Virus record (IMG/VR): IMGVR_UViG_3300043426_000266
Span: 62,001-126,000 of that record
Source of the DNA: a virus
DNA: 64,000 nt
Reading direction: 5' to 3' (one strand)
Shown: positions 7,197 to 14,620 of the stretch, piece after piece
Position numbering within the stretch: the first letter of the stretch is position 1
Layout of the letters: each line of letters opens with the position of its first letter
Translations under genes and position numbers: made by a program
Notes under the pieces: generated by a model
The model's input: the letters and a program-made list of their open reading frames with translations, nothing else
Databases searched by the model: none
Told to the model about the DNA's origin: nothing

Positions 7197-8711
7197 GTGC
7201 GCGTAGCTGATTTTAATCAATTATTTGATGCCGCAGAATGGGAAGTTAGAATAGAAGAACTTCAAACATTAAATGTTAAAGGTGTTTGTTTTTATACCGA
7301 TGGCGGTTTTAGAAAGCAGCAACCTTTACCAAATACCTCATGGGGTATACACGCTTATTTCTACAATGATGAGAAAGCAACCAAAACCTCTCGTTACAAA
7401 CTACACTACCCAACCAAAGAAGGTTATTCTGATTTACCCAAAGAAAAATCTTCAATGGTGAATAGCGTTAAGGTTTGGGATGCTTCTGGGTTAATCTCTT
7501 ATAGTGATGCAACAAACAACATTGCAGAGTTACAAGGGGTAATCTCGGCACTTGAGCTGATTCTCAATACGTCATTAAAAACCATGCTTGAAACAGTTCG
7601 AATCTTTTCTGACTCTGAGTATGTTTTAAATATCAACCATCAGATGAAGAAATGGAAGACAAACGGCTGGAAAAAAAGCAACGGCTTATTGATCTCTAAC
7701 ATTGAGTATTGGAAACACCTTGATCGATTATTTGATCAGCTTGGTGAACATGATATGGAAGTAGTGTTTGAGTGGAGAAAAGGTCATCAGGATTTTGGTA
7801 ATTTAATCGCGGATAAGTTATGTACCTTAGCAATTGAATCTAAGATTGAAGTAAACAAGTTTGTCGATGAAAACTGGTACTTCTCTAACGAGGTTATTAT
7901 TCCGGCGTTGATGCTTGAACAGAAGTATCTTCACTTTCCTGGGTTGGTTGAAAAGTATGACAAATACATTCTTGGTTACTCGCTACTAGACGGTACTATC
8001 CCTGTTTCTATGTTGGGGTGTCGTTTAGCGGACATTTCTTTATCAATCATTGAAGTGGAAGATGAAACCTTTCTTGATAAGTTGAAAATTGTTCACAAAC
8101 AATGTTTAACATTAGAAGAGAGTATTAGCCCAGTGCCAATGGTGGTTGATATTAAAAATGTTCTATCCAATAGTTTTAGTGGGTATTTAGATTCCGGTCT
8201 TGTTGGTAAATTACCGCAGGTATCCGAAATTGATGTCGTAACCATTGAAGACCCTGCCAATGGTCGATCGGTATTTCAAGCGATCTACCCTGCCAGAAAT
8301 AGTTTTAAATTGTTAGATGAATTCGTTGCAGGAGTTCGAACATTAGAACGAGCTGAAGATTTAGAATCGACTCATATTCGTAAAACGGATATTACCGAAC
8401 ATTTCTTTGGGGATGTGACAAAGAAAGATAAAACGTCAAAAGCGTTCTTATTAGCAACTGAAGAGGCTGTTACCATTCCAGTTGATCATTGGGTTGGTGG
8501 TGAGCTAAAAACATCCCCTTGTACTTTAGCCTTTGGGTTAGATTTACCAAGAAAAAGAATATTCTTTAATTTAGTAGACCAGGACGCTACGATTTCCGTA
8601 GTAACAATGGAAACGGCTGACTATTCGTTTAAATACTTTGTGTTAGTCGAAACTGCTAAAGGGCGAGGGTTTTGGTTTAACCCTTATTCTAATAACTGTA
8701 TCTTTCGATAG
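7197..8711 (+). CDS. RNase HI with a large C-terminal extension
   Basis: Residues 29-215 are an RNase H type 1 domain with all catalytic positions visible: D35 (FYTDGG), E111 (NNIAELQG), D139 (FSDSEYV), H197 (KGHQD) and D206 (LIADKL). It would cut RNA in RNA-DNA hybrids, removing replication primers or R-loops. Residues 220-504 form a second part of about 285 residues that I do not recognise. Bacterial RNase HI is about 155 residues, so this is three times longer. The GTG start at 7197 follows CTGGAG; no ATG fits. phiKZ also encodes an RNase H in its polymerase and recombination region (recalled, not checked). Confidence 0.85.
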   Translation: MRVADFNQLFDAAEWEVRIEELQTLNVKGVCFYTDGGFRKQQPLPNTSWGIHAYFYNDEKATKTSRYKLHYPTKEGYSDLPKEKSSMVNSVKVWDASGLISYSDATNNIAELQGVISALELILNTSLKTMLETVRIFSDSEYVLNINHQMKKWKTNGWKKSNGLLISNIEYWKHLDRLFDQLGEHDMEVVFEWRKGHQDFGNLIADKLCTLAIESKIEVNKFVDENWYFSNEVIIPALMLEQKYLHFPGLVEKYDKYILGYSLLDGTIPVSMLGCRLADISLSIIEVEDETFLDKLKIVHKQCLTLEESISPVPMVVDIKNVLSNSFSGYLDSGLVGKLPQVSEIDVVTIEDPANGRSVFQAIYPARNSFKLLDEFVAGVRTLERAEDLESTHIRKTDITEHFFGDVTKKDKTSKAFLLATEEAVTIPVDHWVGGELKTSPCTLAFGLDLPRKRIFFNLVDQDATISVVTMETADYSFKYFVLVETAKGRGFWFNPYSNNCIFR

Positions 8712-8721
8712 AGGGTTTGTG

Positions 8722-9153
8722 ATGAACACTCATTCTTTAATCACTTCAATGAAAGCTTTTTTTATCGCTTTCATTAATCGTTTAATCCCCGTTGGGTTTA
8801 AACGTTATATTTTACTTACTTTGATTTATTCAAAAGGAGTAAACGAAGATGTTTTTGCTGAACCGAGTTTAGAAGCTTTAAATGCTAAACTTTGTATTGC
8901 AACCAACGTAAAGGCGATGGAGCACATTAGCATGATCTCTGAGCGAGTTTGGACAGAGCTTGAGATTAAACAAATCATGCGCGATGCAATCCATTGTAAT
9001 CTCAATGGCGAATGTGTTTCTTACCGGGACGCTGATGGAATAGGGAAAAAGATTCTTGAAACAGTTCCGGCTTGGATTAAATACGACAATAACGCGATGC
9101 TTAAAGATATTGTTAGTTTACTTCGGGTTGAGAAAGTTAGAATTTTGGCATAA
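8722..9153 (+). CDS. Unknown 143-residue protein
   Basis: Start at ATG 8722 after GAGGG, ten bases behind the RNase H stop, so it is co-transcribed with RNase H. A hydrophobic N-terminal stretch (MKAFFIAFINRLIPVGFKRYILLTLIY) may associate with the membrane but contains basic residues. The rest is soluble and helical with two cysteines. No known family. Confidence 0.65.
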   Translation: MNTHSLITSMKAFFIAFINRLIPVGFKRYILLTLIYSKGVNEDVFAEPSLEALNAKLCIATNVKAMEHISMISERVWTELEIKQIMRDAIHCNLNGECVSYRDADGIGKKILETVPAWIKYDNNAMLKDIVSLLRVEKVRILA

Positions 9154-9159
9154 AAACAA

Positions 9160-9190
9160 TTAACCCTCTCCTTTTTAAAGGAGAGGGTTA
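9160..9190. terminator. Bidirectional terminator between convergent genes
   Basis: TTAACCCTCTCCTTTTTAAAGGAGAGGGTTAA: an 11-pair AT- and GC-containing stem (CCCTCTCCTTT region) between the 8722 gene (+) and the 9204 gene (-). Confidence 0.7.
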
Positions 9191-9203
9191 ATTCCTATGC
9201 AGC

Positions 9204-10130
9204 TTATTTGTTTACATAGTCTCGAAGAAACTCTTTGTTATCTTCCATGACTTTTAAGAAAGTATCACCCAAGTGAACGACAGCACCTAAGAAAGAAATC
9301 TCTTCGGCGATCTGTCTGGTTGCAACTCTAATTAAATTAACGTTGTTTTGAGAGATTAAGCCGCGGTCAGCAGCGGTCTTAACTTTGACAACCAGTTTGT
9401 CTAAAATAGCAGAGATTGTTTTAATATCTTTTTCTAAATCATATTTGGTAATATCATTTAGATTTTCAGAAATCGCTTTTGTAATTACCTGCGTATCTTC
9501 CCAATCTTTAAAACGTTTAAATTGATGACCGAATGTAGTAACCGGATTTTCATAAGCAGAATCTAACATCTTTGCTAACTTCTGTTTAGTTTCAGCAATT
9601 GGTTCTTCATTCAAGGACAAGAAGCTGTATGAGTCCACTGGACGTTGATTCATTAACTCATCATTAGAAACCAATTCAGAGAAAAAGATTTTTGCACCTG
9701 GTAGAACTTTACCAATAATTAATTTCGAAATTTCTGTTGCTGCTAATAGAGTACCTGCATAATCTAAAAGTGGAGCTCGTAAACCCATCGGGTTTAACAT
9801 CTCGATATCCATCAAAGATGAATACGGAATTTTAGATAAGCGTTTAGATAAAACCGAATCAAAGGTAATGATTTTTAAAACGTCGTTTTTCATTTCCTTT
9901 AAAACGAAACGTAAGGACTCCTGACGGTTTTTAAGTTCGTCACCTAGTCCAGAGTTCTTATTACTGAAATCTTCCATTGCAAGCGAATGAGACGCTTTAG
10001 GTTGATTAAATAACATTGCAGCGGCAGTGCGCACACTTGGAGAATAAGTTGAGATTTCCCCAATCGGTTTACGCTGACTAATAGTGTCTTCTAAAATACT
10101 CATAGTTTTAATCCGGTTTGATAACTTCAT
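9204..10130 (-). CDS. Probable inner-head protein with a cleavable N-terminus
   Basis: A 308-residue, mostly helical protein of unknown family. Around residues 50-54 it has SLAME followed by DF, closely resembling SMAME-DAG near the C-terminus of the prohead protease (21226). phiKZ-type proteases cut after a small residue, any residue, then glutamate, and their inner-head substrates carry N-terminal propeptides. This gene fits that scheme with a 53-residue propeptide (inference). No good ribosome site precedes ATG 10130. An in-frame ATG at 10103 (MSILED) with CGGA upstream is an alternative start. It is a lone minus gene, divergent from the exported protein at 10237. Confidence 0.55.
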   Translation of the reverse strand: MKLSNRIKTMSILEDTISQRKPIGEISTYSPSVRTAAAMLFNQPKASHSLAMEDFSNKNSGLGDELKNRQESLRFVLKEMKNDVLKIITFDSVLSKRLSKIPYSSLMDIEMLNPMGLRAPLLDYAGTLLAATEISKLIIGKVLPGAKIFFSELVSNDELMNQRPVDSYSFLSLNEEPIAETKQKLAKMLDSAYENPVTTFGHQFKRFKDWEDTQVITKAISENLNDITKYDLEKDIKTISAILDKLVVKVKTAADRGLISQNNVNLIRVATRQIAEEISFLGAVVHLGDTFLKVMEDNKEFLRDYVNK

Positions 10131-10159
10131 AAAATTAATCGTTTCATCGATTCCAAATC

Positions 10160-10184
10160 ATTTCAGATACATATTACTTACATG
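10160..10184 (+). promoter_or_regulatory. Early-type phage promoter P3 with leader hairpin
   Basis: ATTTCAGATACATATTAC followed by TTACATGA. The leader then has a perfect hairpin AAAGAAT-cgt-ATTCTTT at 10188-10204, before the ribosome site of the 10237 gene. Confidence 0.75.
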
Positions 10185-10236
10185 AACAAAGAATCGTATT
10201 CTTTACAATTAACTTTTATTATCGAAGGATGTTATC

Positions 10237-10782
10237 ATGAAAAAAGTAGTCGCTAGTTTAATGTTATCAGGTCTAATGCTTACCTGCGCAACTTCCGTTT
10301 TTGCTGACTTTCCTAAAATTATCTTTGAAGGAAAAACAATTGGACCAACAGATACTCGCACCTCTTTAATTAAAAAATTTGGAAAACCAACTTCAGGTGA
10401 TAAGACATATAGTTATTGGGATAAACCAAATTTTTCCATGTCTGCTAGCTATGATCAATATGGTGTAAAAGAGTTTGGTATAGCTCAATTAAAGTCGGTT
10501 CCATCTAATGTTCAGTTAAAAGTGAATGAACAAACTATCACATTAGGTAAAGATACAATCAACTCAGCAGTAAAGAAATTTAAATACGGTTGTTTTGATA
10601 TTCTTGATACTAAGTTTAATAGTAATTATTCACTCACCATTGCTGCTGGAGAAGAAGGCGAAATGAATGTGGTGATGGATGCTGAGTATACTGGCAAAAA
10701 ATCAACATCTGCAAATAAACCAATCTTCGGCTTTAAATTTAATACAAACGAACCTGATAAAAGTGAAGGTTGTAATTATTAA
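10237..10782 (+). CDS. Exported (periplasmic) protein of unknown function
   Basis: A 181-residue protein with a clear Sec signal peptide: MKK, hydrophobic core VASLMLSGLMLTCATS and a cleavage-like VFA before DFPK (about residue 23). The mature part is basic, beta-rich and has cysteines near residues 128 and 179. It carries no lipobox. Secreted proteins are rare among phage early genes; this one has its own promoter and could act in the host periplasm or on the envelope, for example in exclusion of other phages (speculation). The style resembles small periplasmic proteins of Gram-negative bacteria, so capture from a host is possible. AAGGATG precedes the ATG. Confidence 0.75.
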   Translation: MKKVVASLMLSGLMLTCATSVFADFPKIIFEGKTIGPTDTRTSLIKKFGKPTSGDKTYSYWDKPNFSMSASYDQYGVKEFGIAQLKSVPSNVQLKVNEQTITLGKDTINSAVKKFKYGCFDILDTKFNSNYSLTIAAGEEGEMNVVMDAEYTGKKSTSANKPIFGFKFNTNEPDKSEGCNY

Positions 10783-10783
10783 T

Positions 10784-10832
10784 TGAATCTGGCACGAAAA
10801 CTAGAATTGTATCATCCTAGTTTTCAGATTCA
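10784..10832 (+). terminator. Bulged hairpin after the exported-protein gene
   Basis: TGAATCT (10784-10790), a five-base bulge GGCAC, then GAAAACTAG (796-804) pair with CTAGTTTTC (817-825) and AGATTCA (826-832) around a 12-base loop. There is no good T tract, so it may be a terminator variant or an RNA processing or stability element. Confidence 0.5.
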
Positions 10833-10863
10833 CTCTTAAACTAATATATAATGTAGGTGCATA

Positions 10864-11079
10864 ATGAAGAAGTTCTCTACCTTTGGTTGGATGAACCAAG
10901 AGGCTCTAGCCTCAATGATTACCCCGGCTCAAATGGAATCATTAATTTCATGGATTGAATATCAGGGTTATGTTCCTGATGATCAAGCCATCAGAACTAA
11001 GAGATTAGACCAAAACACCATCATCCGTGCGTCGGAAGATGGTAAGAAGTTCAGACTACACCGACGCTTAGCTGCATAA
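10864..11079 (+). CDS. Small unknown protein (71 residues)
   Basis: A soluble, basic small protein (NQEALASMITPAQMESLISWIEYQGYVPDD; ending FRLHRRLAA). A TATAAT box at about 10849-10854 (CTAATATATAATGTAGGTG) lies only ten bases before the ATG, and the ribosome site is weak. No family recognised. Confidence 0.6.
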   Translation: MKKFSTFGWMNQEALASMITPAQMESLISWIEYQGYVPDDQAIRTKRLDQNTIIRASEDGKKFRLHRRLAA

Positions 11080-11185
11080 CCTAGGTGTCGGTGAACCCCC
11101 TTAAGAGATTCTGGGTTAATGAATCCTTTGCCAGTCATGGTGAAAATATGAACAAACTAAACCTTCATTATCAAGAGTATTTAAA

Positions 11186-11311
11186 ATGAGTAATAAATTA
11201 ATTTTAATCATTACTACCTCAATAATCATTGTCCAAGCCATCGTTTTTGATGCCACCTGCTTTACCGATAATGGTAAGCGGATAGACAACTGTGAAATAA
11301 AGAGAGAATAA
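11186..11311 (+). CDS. 41-residue membrane or secreted micropeptide
   Basis: Short frame starting at ATG 11186 after the early-style leader CCTTCATTATCAAGAG. It encodes MSNKLILIITTSIIIVQAIV followed by a polar tail with two cysteines (DATCFTDNGKRIDNCEIKRE). The hydrophobic first half is one membrane helix or a signal peptide. A terminator hairpin follows immediately. Leader, start and terminator all support a real gene despite its size. Confidence 0.6.
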   Translation: MSNKLILIITTSIIIVQAIVFDATCFTDNGKRIDNCEIKRE

Positions 11312-11330
11312 GCTCTCTTTATTTTTTATC
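11299..11330 (+). terminator. Terminator of the micropeptide gene
   Basis: AAAGAGAG-aataag-CTCTCTTT followed by ATTTTTTA; the left arm overlaps the end of the coding sequence. Confidence 0.7.
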
Positions 11331-11335
11331 GTCAT

Positions 11336-11368
11336 AAAAAAGGGAGGGGTTGCACCCCCTCCCTTTTT
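11336..11368. terminator. GC-rich hairpin (second terminator)
   Basis: AAAAAGGGAGGGG-ttgca-CCCCTCCCTTTTT with both an A tract and a T tract. It lies directly behind the previous terminator and before the 11390 gene, so it ends transcription or attenuates readthrough into that gene. Confidence 0.75.
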
Positions 11369-11389
11369 GTTCAGCATGGAGTACTTTTT

Positions 11390-11617
11390 ATGATTCACCG
11401 TCATTCTGACCTAGGTCAGATACTCACATATAATGTGGGTAATATGGTAGAGGCTTACCAGATTGATGATCATGTAAAAATGGTAGAGATTAATGATGGG
11501 TATATTCAACCCCTTACATTTATAAGGGAGAAGATAGAACCCTACATTGAAAATTACCATTGGTATAAAAACGTCGGCAATAGGGTTTACTTTATCCTAA
11601 GGCATAAGACTAGTTAA
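11390..11617 (+). CDS. Small unknown protein (75 residues)
   Basis: A soluble protein (MIHRHSDLGQILTYNVGN ... YFILRHKTS) with GGAG nine bases before ATG 11390. It lies between two hairpins (11336-11368 and 11618-11657), so it is probably its own unit or reached by readthrough. No recognisable domain. Confidence 0.6.
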   Translation: MIHRHSDLGQILTYNVGNMVEAYQIDDHVKMVEINDGYIQPLTFIREKIEPYIENYHWYKNVGNRVYFILRHKTS

Positions 11618-11657
11618 AAAATAAAGAAGGGGCGACTAACCCCTTTATTTTTTTTTT
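11618..11657 (+). terminator. Rho-independent terminator
   Basis: AAATAAAGAAGGGG-cgacta-ACCCCTTTATTT followed by a T run. Confidence 0.75.
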
Positions 11658-11703
11658 GTTTTTTACAATAACGTATAATTAGATGTACTCAAAGGAGAAT
11701 TTC

Positions 11704-13152
11704 ATGAACGCATTTTGTGGTGACATGGCTGAAGAATTAAATCATTACGCAATTCCAAAATTAAGCTGTAATGCAATTTTAGATTATGTGAGTTGCGGGG
11801 GTATTGCCCTAGAGGGAGAGAAGGGGGAGTCAATTGCTAATGGCGGATTGAATAACTTCTTTGCATTAACTGGTATTGCCAATGCTTCAAAAACATTAGT
11901 GTTGTCTCATTTCATCATGACTGCGTTAGTTCGTTATTTTGAACATGCTGATGGTCATTTGAATGATACCGAAAATACTTTAGAATTTACTCGGATTATT
12001 AACTTTATTAAACAAATTTGTATTAATGAAAAGATTGATTACGACTCTGCAATCCGACCACTTATTGTTAAAAAGTTTCCTCTTATTCCTGGTTCTGTTT
12101 TAAATGGAACAGCATGGGAAAAGAACATTAAAAGCATGGTTGACAATCGTTCTAAATTTAAACAAAAAGATAAGCTAAAAACACCTATTCTTGACCACAT
12201 GGGTGAGAACATCTGGATGGCACCGCCGCACTTAGCATTTATTGATAGCTTCACAAACTTTACTCAAGATGTTGCAGAAGCTGCTCAAGATAAAGGTGTA
12301 GCAGGTGGTAAAGAGCGTAACATGGAATTCATCTCTGATCAGAAGGGTAAATTTCAGCTTGTTCGTGAGTTACAGAACATCCTTCCACGTGGTGATATCT
12401 ACTTAACGACTTCTGCCCATTTGGCGGACAACCTACAATTGGATCCAAATGCTGAGAAGAAAGCAAAACTAGAAGTGCTTGGTCGTGACAATAAACTTCG
12501 TGGCTGCCCCTCTAACTTCTATGCTTATCCATGGTTGTTCTTATTCATTTACTCAACTAAATCATTATTGGGTGATGACAAACTTCCTCTATACCCAGAA
12601 ACAGGTGTAGATAAGGATATGAAGAAAGATGGTGAGTTATCTGTTTTGGATACCTTTACTTGTCGTAGTAAAGTAGGTCAGACAAAAATCAACTTTCCAT
12701 TGATTATCTCTCAGTCACTTGGGGTAATGCCGGCTTTAACAAACTTCCATTATATAAAAGACTATTGTCAACGTTTTGGAATTACAGGCAATGGTACTGA
12801 AACAAATACGCAGAATTATCATTTGGACCTACTGCCAGAACTAGCGTTATCTCGCACCACCATTCGTCGTAAGATTGACGAATCTCCTGCGCTTGTTCGT
12901 GCATTAGAAATCACTGCACAATTATATATCATTCAACGCTACTGGAAGTCATTTGATCAAAGTTTGATTTGCACACCGAAGGAATTGTATGAAGATATTA
13001 AGAAACTGGGTTACAACTGGGACGAGTTACTAAATGGTACTCGAGGTTGGTGGCATTTTGACCAGTATACACATCCACTTAAATTTCTTAGTACTGTGGA
13101 TTTATTAAAAATGCGTGCTGGGTTATATAGACCATTTTGGATGAAAGACTAG
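11704..13152 (+). CDS. RecA/UvsX-like P-loop ATPase (divergent)
   Basis: A 482-residue protein starting at ATG 11704 after AAAGGAG; the in-frame ATG at 11683 precedes this ribosome site and is rejected. Residues 53-68 (FFALTGIANASKTLVL) read as a P-loop of the RecA type with the glycines largely replaced: G57-I-A-N-A-S-K63-T64. A hydrophobic strand ending in Asp (HLAFIDSFTNF, about residue 178) fits Walker B, and ILPRGDIYLTTSAHLAD fits the next strand. phiKZ carries a RecA/UvsX-like gene (gp152 as I recall) near a polymerase beta fragment, as here. The likely role is recombination or DNA handling. The family call rests on motif reading only. Confidence 0.55.
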   Translation: MNAFCGDMAEELNHYAIPKLSCNAILDYVSCGGIALEGEKGESIANGGLNNFFALTGIANASKTLVLSHFIMTALVRYFEHADGHLNDTENTLEFTRIINFIKQICINEKIDYDSAIRPLIVKKFPLIPGSVLNGTAWEKNIKSMVDNRSKFKQKDKLKTPILDHMGENIWMAPPHLAFIDSFTNFTQDVAEAAQDKGVAGGKERNMEFISDQKGKFQLVRELQNILPRGDIYLTTSAHLADNLQLDPNAEKKAKLEVLGRDNKLRGCPSNFYAYPWLFLFIYSTKSLLGDDKLPLYPETGVDKDMKKDGELSVLDTFTCRSKVGQTKINFPLIISQSLGVMPALTNFHYIKDYCQRFGITGNGTETNTQNYHLDLLPELALSRTTIRRKIDESPALVRALEITAQLYIIQRYWKSFDQSLICTPKELYEDIKKLGYNWDELLNGTRGWWHFDQYTHPLKFLSTVDLLKMRAGLYRPFWMKD

Positions 13153-13163
13153 GTAATACTTTC

Positions 13164-13195
13164 AAGGGGTCGGGATTACTCGGCCCTGTCTTTTA
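13164..13195 (+). terminator. Possible terminator after the ATPase gene
   Basis: GGGGTCGGGATTACTCGGCCC followed by TGTCTTTT. The stem is imperfect, but GC content and the T-rich end fit a terminator. Confidence 0.45.
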
Positions 13196-13223
13196 TGCAG
13201 AATAAAAGGTGAGGAACAATTCA

Positions 13224-13439
13224 ATGAAGAATTATCGGTTTTTTATATTCGTGTTAAGTTTTTTACTTACAACTTATGTTGGTTTATTAGTGAAATACTT
13301 TTATATTCATAAACATGAGAAAACAGCAATTATCGCAGTTGTAAAACCTTGTCTTGAATTAAGCGTCTGGAATACCAATCTAATCAATAACAAAACCCCA
13401 ATTTGTTCAAACGCTAAAGGAGAGGAAAATGAAAGGTAA
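13224..13439 (+). CDS. Small membrane protein (71 residues)
   Basis: Start at ATG 13224 after GGTGAGGAAC. A single membrane helix near residues 5-26 (FFIFVLSFLLTTYVGLLVKYFYI) follows a short basic N-terminus; the rest is a polar tail with two cysteines. It overlaps the following polymerase-fragment gene by 11 bases, with the ribosome site of that gene (AAAGGAGAGG) inside its end. Function unknown. Confidence 0.6.
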   Translation: MKNYRFFIFVLSFLLTTYVGLLVKYFYIHKHEKTAIIAVVKPCLELSVWNTNLINNKTPICSNAKGEENER

Positions 13440-14100
13440 TCGTAAAGCAGCAGAAGCAGAAGCACTCTCCTGGGTGAAAGATGTTGATAAAACAGGAAGA
13501 ACGGTAAAGTGGTATCAAGAACGTTTTGCTGAAATGACAGATGTTCAGTTTGAAAAATGGATTGGTGATCTAGAAAACGAGCGAGATTACCTTTGCATCA
13601 TTACCGATAACATGGGCGGTGAAAGTATTGATATTAAAAACAATTTAGAGGTTGCTAAAAAAAGAGGCGTTCCTATGTTTGAACGTCTTTGGTTGACTGA
13701 CCCTAAATCTGGGCAGCGGTATTTATCAAACGTACCTTACCCGATTGTTTATCTACCTATCAAACGACAAATCGAATCAATCGAAAATAAACGTTCTATT
13801 CCAAAAATTTCATCTAAAAAGAAAGATGATTTAACTGGGCAGGTTTCAGGGGATGGGGCAGCGATGGCATTATCTCAACCTGAAACACAGATCCTATATC
13901 CAATGGGTTTAGAAGCCGTTGTGGTTGAATCATTAAAATACAGGGGCGGGGATATTAAAGGAGGTGATGAGTTTGATCGTAGTCTTATTGAAAGCGGAGA
14001 AGTATCGATTAATAACCTTCTTCAAACCTCAACTAAGGTTAAATCAACTCAAACCTTAAAAGCCTTTTTAATAGGAATGAATTATGACAACAACCTATAA
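13429..14100 (+). CDS. RNA polymerase beta subunit, C-terminal piece
   Basis: A 223-residue protein whose residues about 90-220 follow the last conserved region of bacterial beta. LTDPKSGQRYLSNVPYPIVYL matches the [22 protein letters not shown] segment; DLTGQVSGDGAAMALSQPE matches the GGQRFGEME segment; GLEAVVVESLKYRGGD matches [21 protein letters not shown]; a final NLLQ...LKAFLIGMNYD matches the end of beta. The 24405 gene ends just after the beta GDK-like region and lacks this segment, so the two proteins together make one beta. Split beta subunits are known in phiKZ phages. The N-terminal 90 residues are unassigned. It is placed in a plus-strand operon far from the other subunits. Confidence 0.6.
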   Translation: MKGNRKAAEAEALSWVKDVDKTGRTVKWYQERFAEMTDVQFEKWIGDLENERDYLCIITDNMGGESIDIKNNLEVAKKRGVPMFERLWLTDPKSGQRYLSNVPYPIVYLPIKRQIESIENKRSIPKISSKKKDDLTGQVSGDGAAMALSQPETQILYPMGLEAVVVESLKYRGGDIKGGDEFDRSLIESGEVSINNLLQTSTKVKSTQTLKAFLIGMNYDNNL

Positions 14101-14620
14101 TACTCAAGAAATTCATGATACGTTTTGTGAGATTGCAAAACGTTTGGTTTTCTCGCGTTTAAAAACGTTATACCAACTCAACATGAATGTAAGTAAACAA
14201 CGTTATGAACGTTTGACTAAACTAATGACCATCTTTAGTTTCAATCCGATTATTACAATCCCTGATGGTAGCGGTGACACAACCACTGATTTGGAAACCC
14301 GTATCGTTAAATGTATTACTTCATTTGAGGATAAAGATGCTGATGCGATTGGGGTAACTGAACATGATTTACTCATGTATGAATTAAAAGAGTTAAGCTA
14401 TTCTTTTTTAGCACAAATTGATTCTGCCGCATTGAGTGTTTATTTCGAACACCTTTGTGGTGAGGAAAAAGAGGCCGCGCATTATAATCAAGGGTTCGAT
14501 AAAATCTATAAGTCTATGGTGGTTCTAGCGGTTATTATTAAAACATCCGAAATGTATTCGGAGTTTTTTGAAGCAATGAATCTTGGTAAAAACAAATCTA
14601 AGCGAGAACCTAATGTCTAG
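14084..14620 (+). CDS. Unknown helical protein (178 residues)
   Basis: ATG 14084 lies inside the end of the polymerase-fragment gene, after ATAGGAATGAATT. The protein is helical and acidic in the middle (DLETRIVKCITSFEDKDADAIGVTEHDLLMYELKEL), with no recognised domain. The next gene overlaps it by eight bases. The tight packing 13224-15908 suggests one transcript, so a link with the polymerase is possible but unproven. Confidence 0.65.
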   Translation: MTTTYNTQEIHDTFCEIAKRLVFSRLKTLYQLNMNVSKQRYERLTKLMTIFSFNPIITIPDGSGDTTTDLETRIVKCITSFEDKDADAIGVTEHDLLMYELKELSYSFLAQIDSAALSVYFEHLCGEEKEAAHYNQGFDKIYKSMVVLAVIIKTSEMYSEFFEAMNLGKNKSKREPNV

